From an uncultured Ruminococcus sp. (GTDB lineage Bacteria; Bacillota; Clostridia; Oscillospirales; Ruminococcaceae), in NCBI GenBank assembly GCA_900539095.1, contig UQAR01000102.1, positions 1 to 5,213 of the forward strand: a stretch of 5,213 nt of DNA, written 5' to 3'. A model generated the notes under the pieces. That model saw only the letters and a list, made by a program, of their open reading frames with translations. It was not told the DNA's origin and did not search any database. The position numbers and the translations under genes were made by a program. Shown piece by piece: positions 1-4,774 of this stretch. Each line of letters begins with the position of its first letter. The stretch's first letter is position 1.

Positions 1-35
1 ATTCGTCGGCAGCGTCAGATGTGTATAAGAGACAG
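1..35 (+). other. Illumina Nextera/Tn5 adapter contamination
   Basis: Bases 3-35 match the 33-nt Nextera Read 1 transposase adapter exactly. Bases 17-35 (AGATGTGTATAAGAGACAG) are the 19-bp Tn5 mosaic end and bases 3-16 (TCGTCGGCAGCGTC) are the sequencing-primer tail. Bases 1-2 (AT) may be the last two bases of an i5 index, which is inference. This is library-preparation sequence left on a contig end, not a natural transposon end. Native DNA starts at about base 36. Confidence 0.98.
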
Positions 36-65
36 ATATTTCACGGGATATACACAATCGTGTTT

Positions 66-71
66 TATAAT
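66..71 (+). promoter_or_regulatory. Candidate -10 element of the four-gene cluster
   Basis: A perfect TATAAT lies 29 nt upstream of the first start codon, which would give a leader of roughly 20-25 nt containing the AGGAG site. No good -35 sits at 16-18 bp spacing. The nearest TTGACA-like hexamer is TTCACG at 40-45, with an unfavourable 20-bp spacer. Because native sequence only begins near base 36, further upstream control elements are missing from the window. Confidence 0.5.
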
Positions 72-90
72 GTATATTAACGAAAACCTA

Positions 91-95
91 AGGAG
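91..95 (+). promoter_or_regulatory. Ribosome binding site AGGAG that fixes the first start
   Basis: AGGAG at 91-95 lies 5 nt upstream of ATG 101. The in-frame GTG at 95-97 shares its G with this motif, so it cannot be served by it. Initiation at ATG 101 is therefore preferred over GTG 95. Confidence 0.85.
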
Positions 96-100
96 TGCCT

Positions 101-1000
101 ATGTTCGGATATGTCCGCCCCTTCAAACCTTATATGAGAATGTTTGAATATGATATATATAAAGCTGTCTATTGCGGACTTTGCAAGGATATGGGCAGAC
201 GCTATGGATTTGTCACACGCTTTACCCTGAGCTACGATTTCGCATTTCTCTCCCTTATGGATCTCTCCGTGAGAGGCGTAAAGCTTGATGCCGAAAAACA
301 GCGTTGCATTGCACACCCTTTCAAAAAAACAATGTGTGCAAAATGTACCTGCGACTTGAAATATACGTCCTCTGCCGCCGTGATACTCACCTATCATAAG
401 CTCCGTGACGATATAGCCGATAAGGGCATAAAAGGCAAACTTGCCGCAGCAGCACTTCTGCCGTTTTTCAAAAAGCCCTATAAAAAAGCGGCTCACCTCT
501 ATCCTGAACTTGCACCTGTCGTTGAAAATGCAATGACGCTGCAAAATAAAATAGAGCGTGAAAAAACAGCAGGCATAGACCTTGCCTGCGAACCTACCGC
601 ACTTATGATGCAAGCCGTCGCAGGCGGACTTACAAGCAAACATGACCAACGCCGACCTCTCCTTGAACGTTTCGGCTATCTGCTTGGCAGATTTATCTAT
701 ATCTGCGACGCTCTGGACGACCTGCCCGACGATAACGAAAGCGGCAGCTATAATCCGCTCCTCACCAAATTTCCAACTGCCGAGGGCGTAAATGCGGACT
801 ATCTGAAACAAGTCCATGCCTTTTGTGATGACAGCATAAATTTCACACTGGGCGAAATGGCAGATATCTACGTCAAGCTCGACCTTGAGCGATATCGTGA
901 TATACTTGATAATATCGTGTATCTTGGACTGAAAAATGTCTATACTCAAATAAAGAGCGGAAAATTCCGCAATAACAGGAAAGGAAATAAAGATCAATGA
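101..1000 (+). CDS. DUF5685-like Cys-rich protein of unknown function
   Basis: A 299-residue soluble protein that I recognise as the DUF5685 type found in Ruminococcus and relatives; its function is not established. It opens with MFGYVRPFKP and has C25-G-L-C28. A second Cys/His group follows: C69, H72, C79, C82 and C84. Two Asp-rich helical motifs lie at about 98-107 (Y-H-K-L-R-D103-D104-I-A-D107) and 199-211 (D203-A-L-D206-D207-L-P-D210-D211), the second followed by S-Y-N-P at 216-219. No signal peptide or membrane segment is seen. The Cys/His groups suggest metal binding, and the Asp pair resembles the metal-diphosphate motifs of all-alpha isoprenoid synthases; both are inference. The start is ATG 101, set by AGGAG at 91-95. 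The stop overlaps the next gene by ATGA, implying translational coupling to the J-domain gene. The long opposite-strand frame here is a shadow. Confidence 0.85.
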   Translation: MFGYVRPFKPYMRMFEYDIYKAVYCGLCKDMGRRYGFVTRFTLSYDFAFLSLMDLSVRGVKLDAEKQRCIAHPFKKTMCAKCTCDLKYTSSAAVILTYHKLRDDIADKGIKGKLAAAALLPFFKKPYKKAAHLYPELAPVVENAMTLQNKIEREKTAGIDLACEPTALMMQAVAGGLTSKHDQRRPLLERFGYLLGRFIYICDALDDLPDDNESGSYNPLLTKFPTAEGVNADYLKQVHAFCDDSINFTLGEMADIYVKLDLERYRDILDNIVYLGLKNVYTQIKSGKFRNNRKGNKDQ

Positions 1001-1620
1001 TCTCAAAAGACCCATACAAAATATTAGGCGTTTCACCAACAGCCTCAGACGCCGAGATAAAAGCAGCCTATAAAGAGCTTGTGAAAAAATATCACCCCGA
1101 CCAGTATCAGGATAACCCCCTCGCAGATGTAGCCGAGGAGAAAATGACCGAGATAAACGCCGCCTATGACCAGATAATGACCTCAAGACGTGGCGGAGGA
1201 TACCAGTCCGCAGGCAGCGGCTATGACGGCTATGCTTCCTCACAGGGCTTTGACTCGGGCTATTTGAGAAGTCTTATACAAAGCGGCAGCTATACTCAGG
1301 CAGATCAGATACTTGATAACGTGTCCGCCTCCGAAAGAAATGCCGAGTGGTATTTTCTCAAAGGCACTATCTGCCACCGCAGAGGTTGGCTCAATGAGGC
1401 TTATAACAACTTCACAAGAGCCGTCCAGCTCGACCCTGATAATATGGAGTATCAAAGCGTGCTGGCACAAATGAACAGACAACGCAGCGGCTATATGAGC
1501 GGCAACCCAACTCAAGGCTACCGAGCAGGCGGCATGAGCGGCCCTGACTGCTGTTCCTCCCTTTGCTGTGCAGACTGCTGCTGTGAAATGATGGGCGGCG
1601 ACCTTATACCGTGCTGCTAA
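997..1620 (+). CDS. J-domain (DnaJ-like) protein with TPR-like region and Cys-string tail
   Basis: A 207-residue predicted co-chaperone. Residues 5-62 form a J domain: PYKILGV opening, helix II with K/Y residues, the diagnostic H33-P34-D35, and helix III ending in EINAAYDQI. J domains stimulate the ATPase of DnaK-type Hsp70. There is no Gly/Phe-rich plus zinc-finger arrangement of true DnaJ, so this is a class III J protein. After a Gly/Tyr/Ser linker (66-88), residues 89-160 read as TPR-like helix pairs (WYFLKG, then W-L-N-E-A-Y-N-N-F-T-R-A-V-Q-L-D-P). The last 23 residues hold nine cysteines: 185, 186, 190, 191, 194-196, 206 and 207. The start ATG overlaps the upstream stop as ATGA, with AAGGA at 981-985 as ribosome site. 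The partner, client and tail ligand are unknown. The J domain is certain; the TPR assignment is tentative. Confidence 0.95.
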   Translation: MISKDPYKILGVSPTASDAEIKAAYKELVKKYHPDQYQDNPLADVAEEKMTEINAAYDQIMTSRRGGGYQSAGSGYDGYASSQGFDSGYLRSLIQSGSYTQADQILDNVSASERNAEWYFLKGTICHRRGWLNEAYNNFTRAVQLDPDNMEYQSVLAQMNRQRSGYMSGNPTQGYRAGGMSGPDCCSSLCCADCCCEMMGGDLIPCC

Positions 1621-1626
1621 AGACCC

Positions 1627-2169
1627 ATGAGAAATAAAATAGCCTTCCGTGTAGCATTAGGCGGCATATGCTCCGCCGTGTGCCTGCTCATGATGTTTTG
1701 CAGCGGATTTCTCCCCATGCTCGATTATACCATACCTACCTTCGCAGGCTTTATGATGGTGGTGATGATAGTCGAAGTCAATAAAAACTGGGCGATAGCC
1801 ACCTATTGTGCAGTGAGCCTCCTGAGCATCTTTGTCACCCCGAATTACGAGGCAACACTGCTTTTCATACTGTTCATGGGGTATTATCCTATACTTAAAT
1901 ATTATCTCGACCAAAAGAAAAACCACCTGTTGGTGTGGGCAATAAAACTTGCAGTGTTCAATGTGGCGATAGTCATATTCTTTTTGGCTTTTCAGTATAT
2001 CTTCACCTCAGTGGATATGCTGGAGGGCATGGAGATGTTCGGAAAATACGCCGTCTTGGTATTGTGGCTGGCGGCGAACCTGTTTTTCTTTATCTATGAC
2101 TACGCACTTACACAGCTGACGGATATGTACATAAATTGGTTCAGGAAAAAAATACTCAGAAGAAAATGA
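1627..2169 (+). CDS. Six-helix integral membrane protein, possibly ECF S-component-like
   Basis: A 180-residue hydrophobic protein with about six predicted membrane helices: roughly 8-28, 35-50, 55-72, 76-92, 102-124 and 138-160. Charge distribution supports both ends in the cytoplasm: MRNK at the start, DQKKNH at 95-100 between helices 4 and 5, and RKKILRRK at the end. I do not recognise a named family with certainty. Length, helix count and the opening A-L-G-G-I-C-S-A-V motif resemble substrate-binding S components of ECF vitamin transporters; this is a loose analogy and no EcfA/EcfT gene is in the window. It begins 6 nt after the J-protein stop. No real Shine-Dalgarno is visible (only AAAGA at 1619-1623), so expression probably depends on translational coupling. 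The next in-frame Met is residue 22, inside helix 1, which argues for ATG 1627. Confidence 0.8.
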   Translation: MRNKIAFRVALGGICSAVCLLMMFCSGFLPMLDYTIPTFAGFMMVVMIVEVNKNWAIATYCAVSLLSIFVTPNYEATLLFILFMGYYPILKYYLDQKKNHLLVWAIKLAVFNVAIVIFFLAFQYIFTSVDMLEGMEMFGKYAVLVLWLAANLFFFIYDYALTQLTDMYINWFRKKILRRK

Positions 2170-2181
2170 CGGTGACATTTT

Positions 2182-2922
2182 ATGAACGAAGAACAAGAGA
2201 AAGAAATTTTAGACGAGGCAAAAATACAGACCGCAAGGCATAAGAAAAAAATACAGATAATAAGCCTTGTGGCAATAATAGCGGTCATAGCAGTGGCTAC
2301 CGTGGCGTGTATCCCACTTGTGAAAGCACTCTACAGTAAAGACGGCATGGCAGAATTGGAGCAGAAACTGGATAACTACAGCGGCTTTGTGGGCGTGCTC
2401 ATCTTCACATTCATTCAAGCCCTGCAAGTTGTCATAGCAGTCATACCGCCTATACAGGTGGTGGGCGGAGTGCTCTTCGGCTGGTTCTGGGGAGGACTGT
2501 TGTCATTCTTGGGCACGCTCCTAGGCACAATGGCAATATTTGTGCTTGTGAAAAAATTCGGCAGACCGATAGTAGAGGCGTTCGTGGATGAAAAGCAGCT
2601 TAAAAAGTTCAAGTTCCTGCAAAACGAAAAAAAGCTCACCATGATACTCATAATCCTCTACCTTATACCGGGCATACCAAAGGACGTTATCTCCTATATC
2701 GTCCCACTTACCCCAATAAGCAAAAAGGACTTTTTCTACTATGTGATGCCGTGCAGACTTCCCGCAATAATGATGTCCACCGTCCTTGGCAGCAACGTAA
2801 AGCACGGTAACTTCACCGCAGCACTCGTGGTGCTTGGTATCGCATTTGTGGCAGCAATAATAGGCTTTTTGTTCAAAGATGTTATAGTGAATAAAATGAA
2901 ACAACATAAGAAGTCGAAATAA
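2182..2922 (+). CDS. VTT-domain (TVP38/TMEM64, DedA superfamily) membrane protein
   Basis: A 246-residue polytopic protein. An acidic/basic cytoplasmic N-terminus (1-24) precedes a first helix at about 25-50. The VTT region (about 80-205) shows the family hallmarks: a re-entrant-type V-I-P-P-I-Q-V-V-G-G-V-L-F-G stretch (88-100), Gly-rich helices to 122, K-K-F-G-R at 124-128, then Y-L-I-P-G-I-P-K-D at 160-168 with P163, G164, P166 and D168, and R192-L-P-A. A final helix (about 212-232) ends in a Lys-rich tail. Members of this superfamily are linked to lipid scrambling or flipping: eukaryotic TMEM41B/VMP1, and bacterial DedA proteins acting on undecaprenyl phosphate. The substrate here is unknown. 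Translation starts at ATG 2182, 6 nt after GGTGA (2171-2175), 12 nt beyond the previous stop. It is the last gene of the cluster, with no clear U-tract terminator after it. Confidence 0.93.
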   Translation: MNEEQEKEILDEAKIQTARHKKKIQIISLVAIIAVIAVATVACIPLVKALYSKDGMAELEQKLDNYSGFVGVLIFTFIQALQVVIAVIPPIQVVGGVLFGWFWGGLLSFLGTLLGTMAIFVLVKKFGRPIVEAFVDEKQLKKFKFLQNEKKLTMILIILYLIPGIPKDVISYIVPLTPISKKDFFYYVMPCRLPAIMMSTVLGSNVKHGNFTAALVVLGIAFVAAIIGFLFKDVIVNKMKQHKKSK

Positions 2923-2930
2923 GGAAAAAT

Positions 2931-2950
2931 GCACAAAGTTAGATTTGTGC
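2931..2950. other. Perfect hairpin after the VTT gene without + strand T-tract
   Basis: GCACAAA (2931-2937) and TTTGTGC (2944-2950) form a perfect 7-bp stem with a 6-nt loop, 8 nt after the stop codon. The + strand continues GAAAAAAATAT, so it is not a canonical terminator for the cluster. On the - strand the stem is followed by ATTTTTCC, so it could weakly stop antisense transcription. A 3'-end stability hairpin is another reading. Confidence 0.55.
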
Positions 2951-2971
2951 GAAAAAAATATAAAAAAGTGC

Positions 2972-3000
2972 TTGACAAAGGGCACTTGCTGTGGTATAAT
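2972..3000 (+). promoter_or_regulatory. Perfect consensus sigma-A promoter of the tRNA operon
   Basis: TTGACA at 2972-2977 and TATAAT at 2995-3000 are both perfect, with a 17-bp spacer and an extended -10 TGG at 2992-2994. The start of transcription is expected near 3007, about 55 nt before the first tRNA. The -35 is flanked by an inverted repeat, AAGTGC (2966-2971) and GCACTT (2982-2987). A maximal-strength promoter fits stable-RNA expression. Confidence 0.95.
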
Positions 3001-3061
3001 AAATATCGTTGATTGAGCGGTAAGCTTGAAAGACCACACGAAACGCCATGTCAGGCAGTAT

Positions 3062-3135
3062 GCGGGTGTAGTTCAGTGGTAGAACTCCAGCCTTCCAAGC
3101 TGGTCATGTGGGTTCGATTCCCATCACCCGCTCCA
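3062..3135 (+). tRNA. tRNA-Gly (anticodon TCC)
   Basis: A full cloverleaf with encoded CCA. The acceptor GCGGGTG (3062-3068) pairs with CACCCGC (3125-3131). The D stem is GTTC/GAAC and the anticodon stem is CCAGC/GCTGG around loop CTTCCAA. The TCC anticodon at 3094-3096 reads GGA and, by wobble, GGG. The T arm is GTGGG-TTCGATT-CCCAT. U73 (3132) is the normal glycine discriminator, then CCA. It is first in the operon. Confidence 0.97.
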
Positions 3136-3137
3136 AT

Positions 3138-3172
3138 ATACTTACAGACTTTTATCCTAAGTCTGCGTGTAT
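3138..3172 (+). other. Intercistronic stem-loop between tRNA-Gly and tRNA-Arg
   Basis: CAGACTT (3145-3151) pairs with AAGTCTG (3159-3165) around a 7-nt loop. A lower stem, ATAC (3138-3141) with GTAT (3169-3172), is separated from it by a symmetric 3x3 internal loop. It begins 2 nt after the encoded CCA. No T-tract follows, so it is more likely a processing or stability element than a terminator. Confidence 0.7.
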
Positions 3173-3190
3173 AGTACATGAGTACAATAT

Positions 3191-3267
3191 GCGTCATTAG
3201 CTCAGTTGGATAGAGCAACCGCCTTCTAAGCGGTAGGTCACTGGTTCGAATCCAGTATGGCGTACCA
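3191..3267 (+). tRNA. tRNA-Arg (anticodon TCT)
   Basis: A full cloverleaf with encoded CCA (3265-3267). The D stem is GCTC/GAGC. The anticodon stem is ACCGC/GCGGT around loop CTTCTAA, with anticodon TCT at 3225-3227 reading AGA and, by wobble, AGG. The T arm is ACTGG-TTCGAAT-CCAGT. The discriminator is A3264. The acceptor GCGTCAT (3191-3197) faces ATGGCGT (3257-3263), which makes the terminal 1-72 pair a G-U wobble and 4-69 a U-G wobble. Confidence 0.96.
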
Positions 3268-3271
3268 TTCA

Positions 3272-3301
3272 ACTCGTTCCAGACGAAAGTCTGCTGCGAG
3301 T
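3272..3301 (+). other. Intercistronic GNRA-capped stem-loop between tRNA-Arg and tRNA-His
   Basis: ACTCG (3272-3276) pairs with CGAGT (3297-3301), and CAGAC (3280-3284) with GTCTG (3289-3293), capped by a GAAA tetraloop. The two stems are separated by a symmetric 3x3 internal loop (TTC/CTG). It begins 4 nt after the encoded CCA. The following ATTTTCTTCT is only a weak U-tract, so partial attenuation is possible but full termination is unlikely. Confidence 0.72.
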
Positions 3302-3320
3302 ATTTTCTTCTAATATGTAT

Positions 3321-3399
3321 GGTGGGTATAGCGTAGCTGGCCTAACGCGTCAGTTTGTGGCACTGAAGACCGTGAGTTCGAATCTCACTACCCACCCCA
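3321..3399 (+). tRNA. tRNA-His (anticodon GTG), with encoded G-1
   Basis: The acceptor GTGGGTA (3322-3328) pairs with TACCCAC (3389-3395). The extra G-1 at 3321 faces discriminator C73 at 3396, the histidine identity pair, and CCA is encoded at 3397-3399. The D stem is GCGT/ACGC. The anticodon stem is TCAGT/ACTGA around loop TTGTGGC, with GTG at 3357-3359. The T arm is GTGAG-TTCGAAT-CTCAC. It is last in the operon. Confidence 0.97.
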
Positions 3400-3402
3400 C
3401 TG

Positions 3403-3436
3403 AATACGTTCTGCATTTCGCAGAGCGTATTTTTTT
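3403..3436 (+). terminator. Rho-independent terminator of the tRNA operon
   Basis: A 12-bp stem with one G-U wobble, AATACGTTCTGC (3403-3414) with GCAGAGCGTATT (3420-3431), has a 5-nt loop ATTTC and runs into seven T residues (3430-3436). It begins 3 nt after the CCA of tRNA-His, so it doubles as the third post-tRNA hairpin. Confidence 0.95.
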
Positions 3437-3453
3437 GTATATAGACATTGTAG

Positions 3454-3480
3454 GGGCGACTTTAGGTCGCCCGCTTTTTT
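3454..3480 (+). terminator. Second, tandem terminator hairpin
   Basis: GGGCGAC (3454-3460) pairs perfectly with GTCGCCC (3466-3472) around TTTAG, followed by GC and six T residues (3475-3480). It lies 17 nt beyond the first terminator and would catch read-through heading into the convergent LRR gene. The TGTAGGGGCGAC...GTCGCCCG form also recalls dispersed repeats of gut Clostridia; that is from memory. Confidence 0.75.
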
Positions 3481-3536
3481 ATCACCAATTTTCTCGTATA
3501 CGCCGCCACGCACCTAAATGCACCGCTTATCTTACT

Positions 3537-3573
3537 GAAAAGAAAAAGGGCGGCAGCCGTTAAGCTACCGCCC
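3537..3573 (-). terminator. Rho-independent terminator of the LRR gene
   Basis: Read on the - strand, GGGCGG (3573-3568) and CCGCCC (3553-3548) close a stem that continues, after a mismatch, with AGC/GCT (3555-3557 with 3564-3566). It is followed by TTTTTCTTTT (3547 down to about 3538). It lies 21 nt after the LRR stop codon. Confidence 0.9.
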
Positions 3574-3594
3574 AGATCCAGAGGTTATATATTT

Positions 3595-4767
3595 TTATAA
3601 AGCGAAATTTTTGTTGTCAGCTGCAAAAACAGCACCGGCGATCTGGAATTGACCGTCATCAAGAGTCGAAACAGCGTCAGCCGTTACCAAAGCCGCACTT
3701 TTCTCAAATGCACTCTCAGCAATGCCCTCAGCACCGCTCTGAATAACTACGCTCCTAAGCTCAGAGCAGCCCGTGAAAGCCTCTCTGCCGAGCCTCTTCA
3801 CAGATGAAGGGATAACGACCTCTCTCAAAGCCTCACAGTTGTGGAAAGATTCGCTGCCGATGTATGCAGCCTTGCCCGATATCCTGACTGTCTTTACCTC
3901 AGTGCACTGAGCGAAAGCCCTCTCGCCTATCCTGCTTACTGAGTCAGGAAGATAAACGCTCTCAAGTCTTTCGCAAAGAGCAAATGCACATTCGCCGATC
4001 TTTCTTACAGAACCTGCGATATCCACCTTTTTCAGCGATGAGCAGCCAAAAAATGCGTTGTCGCCAATAGCCTCGATGCCGAATGGTATAGCTACCGCCT
4101 CAAGACCTGAGCAGAACGTGAAGGCATTTTCAGCTATCTCAGTCATTGCACTTGGTATCTCGAGCTTGTTCAAAGAAATGCAGTTCTGGAAAGCTGCATC
4201 GCCTATAGAAACTATATTTTCATTAAGATTTATCTCTTTCATTGAAGAACAGAATCCGAAAGCAGACTCGCCAATGACCCTTATGGACTCAGGCAGATCA
4301 GCCCTCTCAAGACTGTCACAGTTGTAGAAAGTGAAAGGCAGAACAGCCTCAACACCCTCAGGGATCACCGCAAATCTCAACGATTCGCAGCCGCAAAATG
4401 CCATTTCGCCAATGAATCTTACGCTCTCAGGAATAGTCACGTTCACAAGTGAGCAGCACTTGTAGAAAGCCTTTCTTCCGATAGCCGCAACATTCTTTGA
4501 AATGACAGCACATTTCAGGTCGTAAAGATGAGCAAAAGCACCGCCTGCAACCGCAACGACTTCCTTGCCACGAAGTTCAAAAGGCAGCTCCAGCACCTCA
4601 ATGTGACTGTCACCGCAGTAGCCCGTGATAATGCACATATCGTCAGCCGTAACATACTTGAAACAGCCCGTGATCTTCTCGCTGCTTATACTGCTCTGAG
4701 CAGTAACGCCAACAGATTCGAGTGCCTTCATAAAACCGTTATCACCCATAAAATTGATGCTCATCAT
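3595..4767 (-). CDS. BspA-type leucine-rich repeat (LRR_5) protein, no signal peptide
   Basis: A 390-residue repeat protein. Residues 1-40 are non-repetitive. Residues 41-84 form an N-terminal cap with a degenerate first repeat (I-I-T-G-Y, then L-E-L-P and G-G-A-F-A). Residues 85-360 are twelve consecutive repeats of exactly 23 residues with the pattern x-x-x-x-I-P-x-x-V-x-x-I-G-x-x-A-F-x-x-C-x-x-L. A 30-residue C-terminal cap follows. This is the LRR_5/BspA (TpLRR) fold, a binding solenoid; many relatives are secreted or surface adhesins. Here no signal peptide, membrane helix, LPXTG or dockerin is visible, so it looks intracellular and its ligand is unknown. An ATG eight codons upstream (4791) is in frame, but a perfect GGAGGT at 4780-4775 lies 7 nt before ATG 4767, so that start is preferred. 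It is monocistronic in this window and convergent to the tRNA operon. Confidence 0.93.
   Translation of the reverse strand: MMSINFMGDNGFMKALESVGVTAQSSISSEKITGCFKYVTADDMCIITGYCGDSHIEVLELPFELRGKEVVAVAGGAFAHLYDLKCAVISKNVAAIGRKAFYKCCSLVNVTIPESVRFIGEMAFCGCESLRFAVIPEGVEAVLPFTFYNCDSLERADLPESIRVIGESAFGFCSSMKEINLNENIVSIGDAAFQNCISLNKLEIPSAMTEIAENAFTFCSGLEAVAIPFGIEAIGDNAFFGCSSLKKVDIAGSVRKIGECAFALCERLESVYLPDSVSRIGERAFAQCTEVKTVRISGKAAYIGSESFHNCEALREVVIPSSVKRLGREAFTGCSELRSVVIQSGAEGIAESAFEKSAALVTADAVSTLDDGQFQIAGAVFAADNKNFAL
3688..4515 (-). repeat. Twelve 69-bp (23-residue) LRR_5 coding repeats
   Basis: The twelve units run without any insertion or deletion from residue 85 to 360 of the LRR protein. Position 20 of the unit is Cys in eleven units and Ser in the last. 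Gly at unit position 13, or a substitute, precedes a conserved A-F at 16-17. Unit 3 is the most divergent (V-L-P-F-T-F instead of I-G-x-x-A-F). The DNA units are diverged from one another, which suggests an old, stable array. Confidence 0.92.
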
Positions 4768-4774
4768 CAGCGTG

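Noticed and set aside
17..35. Tn5 mosaic end as a natural transposon terminus
   Set aside because: It is continuous with the Nextera primer tail at 3-16, so it is library adapter and not an IS50 end.
77..1243. 388-residue reading frame on the - strand
   Set aside because: It is antisense to the DUF5685-like gene and the J-domain gene, both of which show family motifs, a good ribosome site or an ATGA overlap. The - strand protein starts with an Arg/His/Ser-rich, low-complexity stretch typical of a shadow frame.
3001..3061. T-box or other riboswitch in the tRNA operon leader
   Set aside because: The leader is only about 55 nt, with no stable stem or specifier-type structure that I can see.
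3051..3272. 73-residue - strand frame across tRNA-Gly and tRNA-Arg
   Set aside because: Its peptide (containing GDGNRTH and WSSTTELHP) is the well-known spurious product of translating tRNA genes backwards.
3315..3563. 82-residue + strand frame starting at tRNA-His
   Set aside because: It runs through the tRNA, both terminator hairpins and the LRR terminator, and has no ribosome site.
3688..4515. CRISPR-like or tandem DNA repeat array
   Set aside because: The 69-bp periodicity is protein-coding LRR structure; there are no identical short repeats with unique spacers.
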